This document shows, one piece after another, positions 16,244-24,346 of a stretch of 64,000 nucleotides of DNA. Position 1 is the stretch's first letter; each line of letters starts with the position of its first letter. Under the pieces are notes generated by a model. The model worked only from the letters and a program-made list of their open reading frames with translations. It was not told the DNA's origin and searched no databases. This DNA is from Kineococcus sp050871885. GTDB lineage: Bacteria > Actinomycetota > Actinomycetes > Actinomycetales > Kineococcaceae. The stretch covers positions 1-64,000 of the forward strand of contig NZ_JBJLSF010000007.1 of assembly GCF_050871885.1 (NCBI RefSeq), in the 5' to 3' direction. Position numbers and translations under genes: made by a program.

Positions 16244-16785
16244 TCCGCGCCCCACGGCGAGGACGTCGAGGAGTGCTGGGCGAAGGCTCCGCGCACCCTC
16301 TGCCGCTCCTCTTCGGACAGCACGGCGGCGAAGGGGGAGTTCTGGCGCAGCTCCCGCGCCCGCGGGGACGGGGAGGTCAGAGCCGTCAAGATCCCCTCGA
16401 CGGGTCCGTCGAGAAGGTCCGCCCACTCCGCCAGCCACTTCGCCACCTGCCCGCGGCGGTGGCGCTCACGCAGCACAGCAAGGTTGGCGCGCGCCTGCGC
16501 GATCGTGGCCTCCGGGTCGGTGACCAGGTGACCGGCCACGGCGTGCGCCAACCACAGGCTGCGGCGCTGGTCCCGGCTCAGCCGCGCGCCCGTGGCACGC
16601 AGCGCCTCAACGTCGGCGCGACGCACCCGGCGGTGCACGCCCGTCGTTGTGTGGGGCAGGTCGCCGCGCTCGCACAGGTTGACGACGTGCTGGCGCGAGA
16701 CGCCGAGGAGGCGCGCGGCCTCACCGGTGGTCAGCCACTCCTCGCTGACCGAGGACCGGGTGTCCTCGAAGACGGCGGTGCGCAT
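16240..16785 (-). CDS. HTH excisionase-family DNA-binding protein, antitoxin-like
   Basis: A 181-residue protein. Residues about 15-65 form a MerR/excisionase HTH: EEWLTTGEAARLLGVSRQHV, then VNLCERGDLPHTTTGVHRRVRRADVEAL. The C-terminal half is helical and Arg/Ala-rich. The ATG at 16785 is preferred; a start further up would lie in the presumed operator, and the absence of a Shine-Dalgarno fits a leaderless mRNA. It overlaps the nucleotidyltransferase by GTGA, a typical antitoxin-first arrangement. An AT-rich inverted repeat just upstream is the likely autoregulatory site. Confidence 0.7.
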   Translation of the reverse strand: MRTAVFEDTRSSVSEEWLTTGEAARLLGVSRQHVVNLCERGDLPHTTTGVHRRVRRADVEALRATGARLSRDQRRSLWLAHAVAGHLVTDPEATIAQARANLAVLRERHRRGQVAKWLAEWADLLDGPVEGILTALTSPSPRARELRQNSPFAAVLSEEERQRVRGAFAQHSSTSSPWGAE

Positions 16786-16796
16786 GGGGAGAGGGT

Positions 16797-16837
16797 ACAG
16801 CACAAAACACAACAGACACAAACAAAGTGTGTGCTGT
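16797..16837 (-). promoter_or_regulatory. AT-rich promoter/operator of TA-like pair
   Basis: Inverted repeat ACAGCACA (16797-16804) and TGTGCTGT (16830-16837) enclose a T/G-rich stretch, the most AT-rich patch nearby. It directly precedes the HTH gene, so it is the probable promoter and autoregulatory operator. Confidence 0.55.
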
Positions 16838-16956
16838 TTTCGTTTTTAGCGGCTCAGTGGGGCACGGATCGCTGCGCGTGCGCCGGTGCGGCGGCGACCC
16901 TGGTGTCCCCGTCGTCGTCCGAGCGGCATGCCGTGCGGGCGCCTGCACGCCGGCTG

Positions 16957-17787
16957 TCAGCCCTCACGGTGCGCGGTGAGCGCCAGCCGCCACGTGAGCC
17001 GGCCGCCGGCGTCGAGCACGCCGGTCTCCCCGGCGCCCGCGGTCGCCAAGTCCGCGGTCGCACCGAGCAGCGGTTCGACGCCCACGGACCGGTAGGGCGC
17101 CGCCTGCGGCCACCCGCGGAGGTTGCGCCACACCACGAGGGACACCGGTCCGGTGCCGCGCAGCACCTGCCACCGCAGGGACAGCCGGTCGGCGCCGTCG
17201 AGGACGTCGAGGCGGTCGGTGGTGACGACGGCGCAGCGGGCGGTGCCGTCGTCGGGGCCGAGGGCGTCGAGCGTCACGCCCGCGCCGTCGGGCCAGGTGG
17301 TGCGCACGGACCGGCCGGGCGTCGGCTGGTCGAGCACGCTCACGGGCGGCGCGCCGGGGACGAGGAGGCGGGCGGCGGGGGAGAGGTCGAGGAGGGCGTG
17401 CACGGTGTGCAGCACCGGCACGCCGGGTGGGCCGGTCACGTCGTAGGTCGCGACCACGGCCCCGTCCTGCACCGACAGCGAGCGCCGCAGCGACAGCGAA
17501 CCCGTGCGCACCGACGCGCTCCCCGGTGCTGCAGGAGTCCACGGGCGTGACCACACGTCGCCGTGGTCGGGTGCGCCGCGCAGGGTGGGGAAGCACTCCT
17601 CCACCCCGCCGGCGTCGACGAACGCGTCACCTGGGCGGACGGCGGCGCGCGCCGACGCGGGCACGGCGGGGTTGCGCCACAGCCACTCCCGCTCAGGCGT
17701 GCGCAGCGACGTCCACCGCCCTCCGTGGGCGTCGTCGGTCTCCACCACCAGCGGCCGCGGCCGCCAGTCGTTCACACCCTCGCTCAC
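16957..17787 (-). CDS. aldose 1-epimerase (galactose mutarotase)-like protein
   Basis: A 276-residue protein of the galactose-mutarotase-like beta-sandwich type. Evidence is GGVEECFPT near residue 60, then DHGDVWSRPW, and a C-terminal VEPLLGATADL followed by LDAGGRLTWRLALTA, the usual end of this fold. It would interconvert anomers of a released aldose, probably galactose. The GTG start overlaps the alpha-galactosidase stop (GTGA), making it the last gene of the seven-gene galactoside operon. No signal peptide, so cytoplasmic. Confidence 0.7.
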   Translation of the reverse strand: MSEGVNDWRPRPLVVETDDAHGGRWTSLRTPEREWLWRNPAVPASARAAVRPGDAFVDAGGVEECFPTLRGAPDHGDVWSRPWTPAAPGSASVRTGSLSLRRSLSVQDGAVVATYDVTGPPGVPVLHTVHALLDLSPAARLLVPGAPPVSVLDQPTPGRSVRTTWPDGAGVTLDALGPDDGTARCAVVTTDRLDVLDGADRLSLRWQVLRGTGPVSLVVWRNLRGWPQAAPYRSVGVEPLLGATADLATAGAGETGVLDAGGRLTWRLALTAHREG

Positions 17788-19844
17788 ACGCGGTCCAGCA
17801 CGATCACGTCGCAGTCGCCGCGCGACCACGTCACCACCAGCCCGTCCTCCACCCGGACCGTGGAACCGCCCGAGCGGGAGCGCAGCAGCGTCCCGGTGGG
17901 CAGGTCGCCCAGCGGCACCCGCCAGGCGGCGGGGCGGCCCGGCCGCGCCCACGCCAGCACGACCACCGCCGCCTCATCCGTGTACTGCACCGCGTACGCG
18001 GCACCGGTCGGGGTGCCGTGCCGGCGCACCAGGCCGTCGTGCAGGACGTGCCGCACGGAGCGGTGCAGCGCCACCAGTTCGCGCACCCGATCCCGCTGCG
18101 CGGGGCTCCAGCGCAGCAGGTCCCCGCCCAGGCCCATCACCCCGGCCATCGCCACGACGCACCGGAAGTCGACGCTGACGGGCTCGCGGTCCAGCACGTC
18201 CGGCTCGTCGGTCACCCAGGAGCTCATCACCCACGGCGGGTAGGCGGACAGGAAGCCGTGCTGCACGGCCAGCCGGTCGCGCGGGCCGGTCTCGTCGCTG
18301 GGCCAGGCGACGTCGGTGCGGGCCAGCACCGCCAGGTCGATGCGGCCGCCGCCGCCCGCGCACGCCTCCACGGTGACGTGCGGGAACTCCTCCCGCAGCG
18401 CGTCCAGCACGCGGTGGTAGGCCTGGGTGTGCCGCCACGACCAGTCGTCCCCACCCGGTACGGCCGTGCCGCCGTCGGTGATCGCGCGGTTCATGTCCCA
18501 CTTCAGGTAGCTGATCTCGTAGCGGGTCAGCAGTCGGCGCAACTGCGCCAGCACCCACGCCTCCACCTGCGGCCGGCCCAGGTCGAGGACGAGCTGGTGG
18601 CGCAGCCGCACCGGGTCCCGGCCCGGCGCGCGGTGCACCCAGTCGGGGTGGGCGCGGAACAGGTCGCTGTCCTCGTTGACGGCCTCCGGCTCCACCCACA
18701 GCCCGAACCGCAGGCCGCGCTCGTGCACGCCCGCGACCAGCGGCTCCAGCCCGCCGGGGAACTTGGCCTCGTCCACGTCCCAGTCGCCGAGCCCGGCGCG
18801 GTCGCAGGTGCGGCCGCGGAACCAGCCGTCGTCGACGACGAAGACCTCCGCGCCCAGGTCGGCGGCCACCTCGGCCAGCGCGAGCTGGTGCTCCACCCGC
18901 ACGTCGAAGCCGGTGGCGTACCAGGAGTTCGCCACCACCGGCCGGTGCTCGGGGCCGGCGGAGCGGGCCAGGGTGCGCTGGTAGGCGTGCCACGCCTGCG
19001 CGGCCTCGTCCGGGCCGCCGGGCACCCACAGCCCGGCCAGCTGCGGGGTGGTCACCGACCCGCCCGGCGGCAGCGTCACCACGCCCGCCTCGTCGTCGGG
19101 GCCGCCGGCCACGCGCACGTGGTCGGTGAACGGCACGGCCTCCACCTGCAGCCGCCACGACCCGCTCCACGCCAGCGCCACCGCGTACGTGCCGGCGTCG
19201 CGACTCTCGCGGTCCTCCTGGCCGTCGCGGGCGCGGACGGTGACGACGGGGGAGGCGCTGTGCGAGGTGAGGCCCTGCCGGCTGCCCAGGCTGAACGTCC
19301 CGACCGGCAGGTCCACGACGGCCTCGGTGAACTCCCGCGACCACGCCCCCGTCAGCGTCCCGACGCGTGCGCCCGGCCCGACCGGCGGGGTGAACGCGCC
19401 GCCCCAGCAGCGCAGCAGCTCCACCGCGTGCCCGGAGCGGTTGCGCACCACTGCGTGCTTGGTGACCACGTCGTGGGCGGTGCTGCTGCGCAGCACCAGT
19501 TCCACGTCCACCTCGGCGACCTCGTCGGTGAACGGTGCGCGCAGCTCGTGCAGCTCCCCGCCGACCGTCAGCGTCACCTCGCCGGCGGTACGCAGCCGGA
19601 TCCCGCGCAGCCCGTCGGCGCGGCGGGCGACGAGCTCGGCGGCGTGCGCGGAGCGGGTGCCCAGCGCGGTGGCCTCCAGCGGCAGCAGGTCCAGCGGTGT
19701 CTCGAAGGACGTGCGCCGCGGCGCCGAGGCCGGCTGCGCACCGCCGCGGGCGCCCCAGTGCACGCGCACCAGACCCGCCCCGTCCGGGGCGAGCGCGACG
19801 ACGTGCTCCCCGGAGCGGGTCGGCAGCGTCCACGGGCCGCTCAC
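17784..19844 (-). CDS. GH36 alpha-galactosidase
   Basis: A 686-residue cytoplasmic glycosidase. An N-terminal beta-sandwich is followed by the catalytic barrel with NSWYATGFDV, VFVVDDGWF, LRFGLWVEPEAVN, the nucleophile in YLKWDMNR (about Asp449) and the acid/base in WPSDETGPRD (about Asp517), then a C-terminal sheet. These are the standard GH36 motifs, so hydrolysis of alpha-galactosides with retention is expected. It overlaps the upstream permease stop by GTGA and the downstream mutarotase start likewise. Length is normal for the family. Confidence 0.9.
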   Translation of the reverse strand: MSGPWTLPTRSGEHVVALAPDGAGLVRVHWGARGGAQPASAPRRTSFETPLDLLPLEATALGTRSAHAAELVARRADGLRGIRLRTAGEVTLTVGGELHELRAPFTDEVAEVDVELVLRSSTAHDVVTKHAVVRNRSGHAVELLRCWGGAFTPPVGPGARVGTLTGAWSREFTEAVVDLPVGTFSLGSRQGLTSHSASPVVTVRARDGQEDRESRDAGTYAVALAWSGSWRLQVEAVPFTDHVRVAGGPDDEAGVVTLPPGGSVTTPQLAGLWVPGGPDEAAQAWHAYQRTLARSAGPEHRPVVANSWYATGFDVRVEHQLALAEVAADLGAEVFVVDDGWFRGRTCDRAGLGDWDVDEAKFPGGLEPLVAGVHERGLRFGLWVEPEAVNEDSDLFRAHPDWVHRAPGRDPVRLRHQLVLDLGRPQVEAWVLAQLRRLLTRYEISYLKWDMNRAITDGGTAVPGGDDWSWRHTQAYHRVLDALREEFPHVTVEACAGGGGRIDLAVLARTDVAWPSDETGPRDRLAVQHGFLSAYPPWVMSSWVTDEPDVLDREPVSVDFRCVVAMAGVMGLGGDLLRWSPAQRDRVRELVALHRSVRHVLHDGLVRRHGTPTGAAYAVQYTDEAAVVVLAWARPGRPAAWRVPLGDLPTGTLLRSRSGGSTVRVEDGLVVTWSRGDCDVIVLDRV

Positions 19845-20716
19845 TTGTTCGAGCCCACCAGGAGCCCGGAGACGAACTGCTTCTGGAAGAGGAAGAACAC
19901 GATCGCGGTGGGGACCGCAGCGACGAGGGAGGCCGCCGCGATGACGTTCCACGCGCTGGAGTAGCCGCCCATGAGGTTCAGCAGCGCCGCCGTGATCGGG
20001 AACTTCGACTCCGAGCGCAGCACCGTCAGCGCCCAGATGAGGTCGTTGAAGATCCACGTCGTGGCCAGGGCCGCCAGCGCCGCCATCGCCGGCCGGCTCA
20101 GCGGCAGGACGATCCGCAGGTAGATGCGCCCCGCGCCCGCCCCGTCCAGGCGGGCGGCTTCGAACAGCTCCTCCGGCAGCCCGCGCATGAAGCCGTGCAG
20201 CACGAAGGTGTAGAAGCCGATGCCGAAGCCCACCTGCACCGCCACGAGCGCGAAGAGGGTGTCGGCGATGCCGAGGGACTCGCTGATCCGCGCCACCGGC
20301 ACGAGCAGGATCTGCGGGGGCAGCAGGTTGCCGGCCAGCATCGCCAGCAGGATCGTCTTGCGGCCGGGGACGGCGAAGCGGCTGAGCGCGTACGCCGCCC
20401 ACGAGGACAGCAGCAGCGAGGCCAGCACCGCGGCCGCGGTCACCGCGATGCTGTTGCCCAGCGCCCGCACCAGCCCGCCGCCGCTGAAGGCGGTGCTGAA
20501 GCCGTCGAGGGTGAAGGAGGCGGGCAGCGCCGCCAGCCCGCGCGCGGCGATGTCGTCGAAGGAGCGGAACGCGATGAGTCCGACGTAGACGACGGGGCTC
20601 AGCCACAGCAGGGTCAGCGGCACCATGACCACGTGCAGCCACGGCGAGCGGGCCCGCCGCGGCCGCCGCAGCGGCGGGGTCGCGGCCGTGCCGGGGGCGA
20701 GGGTGGTGGCGGTCAC
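19841..20716 (-). CDS. sugar ABC transporter permease (MalG-like)
   Basis: A 291-residue inner-membrane protein with about six membrane segments. The EAA loop ELFEAARLDGAGAGRIYLRIVLPLSRP, which docks the ATPase, is intact. The end FLFQKQFVSGLLVGSNK is typical of the MalG class. GTG start overlaps the stop of the first permease. No ATPase gene lies in the operon, as is common in actinobacteria that share one MsiK-type ATPase. Confidence 0.9.
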   Translation of the reverse strand: MTATTLAPGTAATPPLRRPRRARSPWLHVVMVPLTLLWLSPVVYVGLIAFRSFDDIAARGLAALPASFTLDGFSTAFSGGGLVRALGNSIAVTAAAVLASLLLSSWAAYALSRFAVPGRKTILLAMLAGNLLPPQILLVPVARISESLGIADTLFALVAVQVGFGIGFYTFVLHGFMRGLPEELFEAARLDGAGAGRIYLRIVLPLSRPAMAALAALATTWIFNDLIWALTVLRSESKFPITAALLNLMGGYSSAWNVIAAASLVAAVPTAIVFFLFQKQFVSGLLVGSNK

Positions 20717-21699
20717 GACTGCTCCTCCGCGCGGGCCTGGCGGGCCAGGTAGGTGATGATGAAGCCGATCGCCAGGACGAAGATGACGACCGCGATCGCC
20801 GAGGCGTAACCGAGGTTCCCCGACGTGAACGCCTGCTGGAACATGTACGTGCTCAGCAGCTGCGTCGTGTTGTAGGGACCACCACGGGTCATCGCCCACA
20901 CGATGTCGAAGGTGCGCAGCGAGTCGATGACGGTGACCGCGAAGACCACCGTGTTCACCCCGCGCAGCTGCGGCATGACGATGTGCCAGAAGCGCTGCCA
21001 GGCGCTCGCGCCGTCGACGGCCGCGGCCTCCTCCAGCGTCGCGTCGCAGCCCTTCAGCCCGGCCAGGTACAGCACCATGATGTAACCGACCTGCCGCCAC
21101 ACCGCGGCCACGAGGATCGCCGCCAGCGCCACGTCCGGGTCGGCCAGCCACTGCCGCTGCAGCGAGCCCAGCCCCACCGCCTCCAGACCGGCGTTCACCG
21201 GACCGCCCGGCTGGTACATGACCCGCCAGAACAGGCCGGTCACCGCCATCGAGACGACCATCGGCAGGTAGATCGCGCTGCGGTAGAAGCCCACCCCGCG
21301 GCCGGGCCTGTTCAGCGCCACCGCCAGCGCCAGGCCGCCCACCACGGACAGGACGCCGAAGCCGAGCACCCAGAGCGCGTTGTTGGTCAGGGCCGTGCGG
21401 AAGATCGGGTCCTCGGTCAGGTCGGTGAAGTTCTGCAGGCCCACGGGCTCGGCAGGGCTGATGCCGTCCCAGCGGGTGAGCGAGAGGGAGAAGGAGTTGG
21501 CGGCCGGCCAGAAGACCCAGAACAGCTCCACCGCCAGCGGCACCAGCAGGAAGACCCACACCAGCAGCGGCACCCGTCGCAGCCGGGCGCCCAGCGAAGG
21601 ACCGCCCGGCCGGGCGGGGCCGCGGGCGCCGCCGGTGGGACGGGAGCCGTCGGACCCCCGCCGCGCCGGCCGGGCCGCGGCCCTCACGTCGCTGCTCAC
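20713..21699 (-). CDS. sugar ABC transporter permease (MalF-like)
   Basis: A 328-residue inner-membrane protein with a basic, disordered N-terminal 45 residues and then about six membrane segments starting LLVWVFLLVPLAVELFWVFW. The EAA loop TLEEAAAVDGASAWQRFWHIVMPQL is present. GTG start overlaps the binding-protein stop. It pairs with the next permease. Confidence 0.9.
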   Translation of the reverse strand: MSSDVRAAARPARRGSDGSRPTGGARGPARPGGPSLGARLRRVPLLVWVFLLVPLAVELFWVFWPAANSFSLSLTRWDGISPAEPVGLQNFTDLTEDPIFRTALTNNALWVLGFGVLSVVGGLALAVALNRPGRGVGFYRSAIYLPMVVSMAVTGLFWRVMYQPGGPVNAGLEAVGLGSLQRQWLADPDVALAAILVAAVWRQVGYIMVLYLAGLKGCDATLEEAAAVDGASAWQRFWHIVMPQLRGVNTVVFAVTVIDSLRTFDIVWAMTRGGPYNTTQLLSTYMFQQAFTSGNLGYASAIAVVIFVLAIGFIITYLARQARAEEQS

Positions 21700-22994
21700 T
21701 GCCCGAAGACCCCCTCCGCGGCCCGCTGCCACTCCTCCAGGATCCGGTCGCGCGAGCCCGGGTCGGCGAGGAACTGCGTCAGCGCGGTGTCCGCCGTCGT
21801 CTGCAGGGCGTCGGAGGAGTCGCGGTTGAAGAACTGGGTGATCTCCTCGGTGGAGTTGAGCAGCTCGATGCCCTTCTGCACCAGCGGGCTGAACTGCGTG
21901 GTGTCGACGTCCGGGGACGTCGGAAGGTTGGAGGACCCGGACTGCTCGATGAAGGCCTGCTGCTGCTCCGGGGCGGCCAGGTAGGACAGGAAGGCGATCG
22001 TGGCGTCGGGGTCGGAGGTGCCGGCCGCGGCGAAGTAGCCGTCCGTCGGGGCCTCCTCGGCCGTCGGCACGTCCGGGTTGATCACCGGGACGGAGAAGAA
22101 GTCCAGGTCGTCGCGCTGGTCCTCGGGGAAGTACTGGGTGACGAAGGCGCCGATGAGGTACATGCCGGCCTGGTCCTGCGCCATCGGCACGGACGCGTCC
22201 TGCGCCGAGTACGAGCCCATGTTGGGGTCGAAGTAGGGGATGAGCCGCTCGTACTGCTCCATGACCGCGACGACCTCCGGGTCGGTGAAGGAGTGCTCCC
22301 CGGCCAGCAGCTCGCGGTGGTACTGGGCGCCGTTGATGCGCAGGTCCAGGTAGTCGAACCAGCCCGACGCCATCCACGGGGTGGAGCCGATGCCGTTGGC
22401 CAGCGGGGCCACGCCCTGGCCGGAAAGGTTCTCGCACAGCGCGAGGAACTCGTCCCACGTCGTCGGCGGCTGCACGCCCCAGCGCTCGAAGGCGCTCTTC
22501 TTGTAGAAGACCGACCACCAGTAGTAGTTGGTGGGGACGAAGATCTGGGTGCCGTCGTCGGCGCTGGACAGGTTCTTCAGCGCCTCGGAGAAGCCCGCGC
22601 ACGCGCCGTCGCCCTCCCACATGCTCGACACGTCCAGCAGCAGGCCCTGGGCGGCGTAGTCGCGGGCCACCGACCCGGCGTACCAGCTCATGACGTCCGG
22701 CGGGTCGTTCGAGCGTAGGTAGTTGGTCAGCTGGGCGCGGAACTGCTCGGTGGCGACCGAGTTCATCGTCACCTCGCCGTCGTAGCTCTGCACGATCGCC
22801 TCGAGGGCCGCCTTGGGTGCGGTGTCCTGGATGGAGTTCTGGAAGACGATGCCGCCACCGCCGCCCCCTCCGCCGCCGGCGGCCGCGCCGCCGCCCTCCG
22901 AGCCGCTGGTGCCGACGCAGCCGGTCAGCAGGCCGGCGCCGCCGAGGCCGGCCGTGGCCGCGAGCAGGCTGCGCCGCGAGAGTCGGGAGTTCAT
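21696..22994 (-). CDS. sugar-binding lipoprotein of ABC importer
   Basis: A 432-residue family 1 solute-binding protein. The signal peptide has RRSLL and a lipobox LTGC (Cys26 lipidated), so it is anchored on the outer face of the membrane, perhaps via the Tat path given the paired arginines. A run of nine glycines follows as a spacer. The mature part has typical family motifs such as DPPDVMSWYAGS and TTWDEFLALCENL. The ATG at 22994 is preceded by GGAGG and overlaps the glycosidase stop (ATGA). Cargo is probably an alpha-galactoside, judged from the operon. Confidence 0.9.
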   Translation of the reverse strand: MNSRLSRRSLLAATAGLGGAGLLTGCVGTSGSEGGGAAAGGGGGGGGGIVFQNSIQDTAPKAALEAIVQSYDGEVTMNSVATEQFRAQLTNYLRSNDPPDVMSWYAGSVARDYAAQGLLLDVSSMWEGDGACAGFSEALKNLSSADDGTQIFVPTNYYWWSVFYKKSAFERWGVQPPTTWDEFLALCENLSGQGVAPLANGIGSTPWMASGWFDYLDLRINGAQYHRELLAGEHSFTDPEVVAVMEQYERLIPYFDPNMGSYSAQDASVPMAQDQAGMYLIGAFVTQYFPEDQRDDLDFFSVPVINPDVPTAEEAPTDGYFAAAGTSDPDATIAFLSYLAAPEQQQAFIEQSGSSNLPTSPDVDTTQFSPLVQKGIELLNSTEEITQFFNRDSSDALQTTADTALTQFLADPGSRDRILEEWQRAAEGVFGQ

Positions 22995-24346
22995 CGTCGA
23001 ACCTCCTGTGCGCCGTCGTCGGCGCGGTCGTGGTGGGTGGTGTCGGGTTGATCGGGTCGGTCGGTGGGGGTGGTGCCGGTCAGGAGGGCCGCGCACTCGC
23101 GCTGCAGGGCGACGTCGGCCCACATGCTGTGCTGCGGCGCGGCGTTGGAGCACACCACGGCGCCCCACGCGCCGAGGCGGTGCGCGTCGCGGACGGCCCG
23201 GCGGCACAGCTCCGCGCCGACCGGTCCCTCCTCGAAGCGCCCGTGCTTGGGGGTGTAGCCGACGTAGCCCTCCCCGAGCACCAGCGGTACCCCGCGCGCC
23301 GCGGCCCAGTCGGCGGCCACCTCCAGCCACAGCGTGAGCTTCTGCTCCACCGCCAGGCGGTGCTCGCCCCAGCGGTCGTACAGCCAGCGGTCGAAGGCCT
23401 CCGGGTCGCACCAGTCGTGCACGTACACCTCGGGCAGCGAGACGACCGTGGCGTCCAGCTTCCAGGCGTTGTCCTCGCCCGGTCCCCAGTCGGCCACCGC
23501 GGGCGCGCCCGGGCGCAGCAGCGGGGCCGCCCGCTCGCGGGAGAACTCCTCCACGGGCCCGCGCAGGCCGAAGACGTCGATGAGCTCCTGCAGGTTGCCG
23601 TAGGCGTAGGGGTGCACGACGAGGACGTCGGCGCTGGGCGGCACCGCGCTCAGCGCACCGACCGGCACCCCGGCGTAGTTCACGGTGCACAGCCGGTCGG
23701 GGTGGCGCTGCTTGAAGCGGCGGATCCCGCGCTCCAGCCTGTCCCTCAGCGCCGGCACCGCCGCCTCGCCGCGTTCCACACCCAGGCCGTCGACGAGGAA
23801 GCCGATCTGGACCTCGTTGTGCAGCTCGGTGAACAGCACCCGGTCGTCCAGGCCCTCGGCCACCAGCAGGTCGATCAGGTCGGCGTGCGCGTCGGCCAGC
23901 ACCTCCGCGCGCTCGTCGGGGTCCACCGCGTGCAGGGCCTCGTACCAGTCCGGGTCGAGCGCGAACGACGGCGACTGCTGGTACTCCCAGCTGGAGACGA
24001 TGACGTGCACGCCGTGGCGCTGCGCGGCGCGGAAGAACGCCAACGTGTGCTCGCGCGCGTCGATCGTCGTCTCGTGCGCCACGTCGTACCAGCGCACGCC
24101 CTGCCCGTACTCCCCGCCGAGCGGGCCGAGCCGCAGCGCGGAGGTGTCCACGCCGGAGCGGAACAGCAGGAACGGCATCGCGCAGATCCGCACCGCGTTG
24201 CAGCCGCGCTCCACCGCCTGCGCGAAGGCGGCGTCGAGGTCCTCGAACGGCTCGCCCGGCCCGGTGCGCACGTACCAGGAGAAGTCCCACAGGCTGATGA
24301 CGAGCTTCTCCGGCGCACCGGCCGGCAGGTTCCGCGTCGCGCTCAC
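22991..24346 (-). CDS. cellulase-like TIM-barrel glycosidase
   Basis: A 451-residue protein without signal peptide. The barrel has ISLWDFSWYVRTGPGE at the N-terminus, VLFTELHNEVQIGF with the probable acid/base Glu after the fourth strand, VLVVHPYAYG, and VPLVLGEGYVGYTP with the probable nucleophile Glu after the seventh. This is the clan GH-A layout. I cannot name the family or substrate; the operon suggests a galactose-containing oligosaccharide. The GTG start overlaps the DUF5107 gene stop, with GGAGG just upstream. Confidence 0.75.
   Translation of the reverse strand: MSATRNLPAGAPEKLVISLWDFSWYVRTGPGEPFEDLDAAFAQAVERGCNAVRICAMPFLLFRSGVDTSALRLGPLGGEYGQGVRWYDVAHETTIDAREHTLAFFRAAQRHGVHVIVSSWEYQQSPSFALDPDWYEALHAVDPDERAEVLADAHADLIDLLVAEGLDDRVLFTELHNEVQIGFLVDGLGVERGEAAVPALRDRLERGIRRFKQRHPDRLCTVNYAGVPVGALSAVPPSADVLVVHPYAYGNLQELIDVFGLRGPVEEFSRERAAPLLRPGAPAVADWGPGEDNAWKLDATVVSLPEVYVHDWCDPEAFDRWLYDRWGEHRLAVEQKLTLWLEVAADWAAARGVPLVLGEGYVGYTPKHGRFEEGPVGAELCRRAVRDAHRLGAWGAVVCSNAAPQHSMWADVALQRECAALLTGTTPTDRPDQPDTTHHDRADDGAQEVRR

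Noticed and set aside
15850..17550. Long plus-strand frame across the TA-like and mutarotase genes
   Set aside because: Arg/Pro-rich antisense frame over genes with clear domains.
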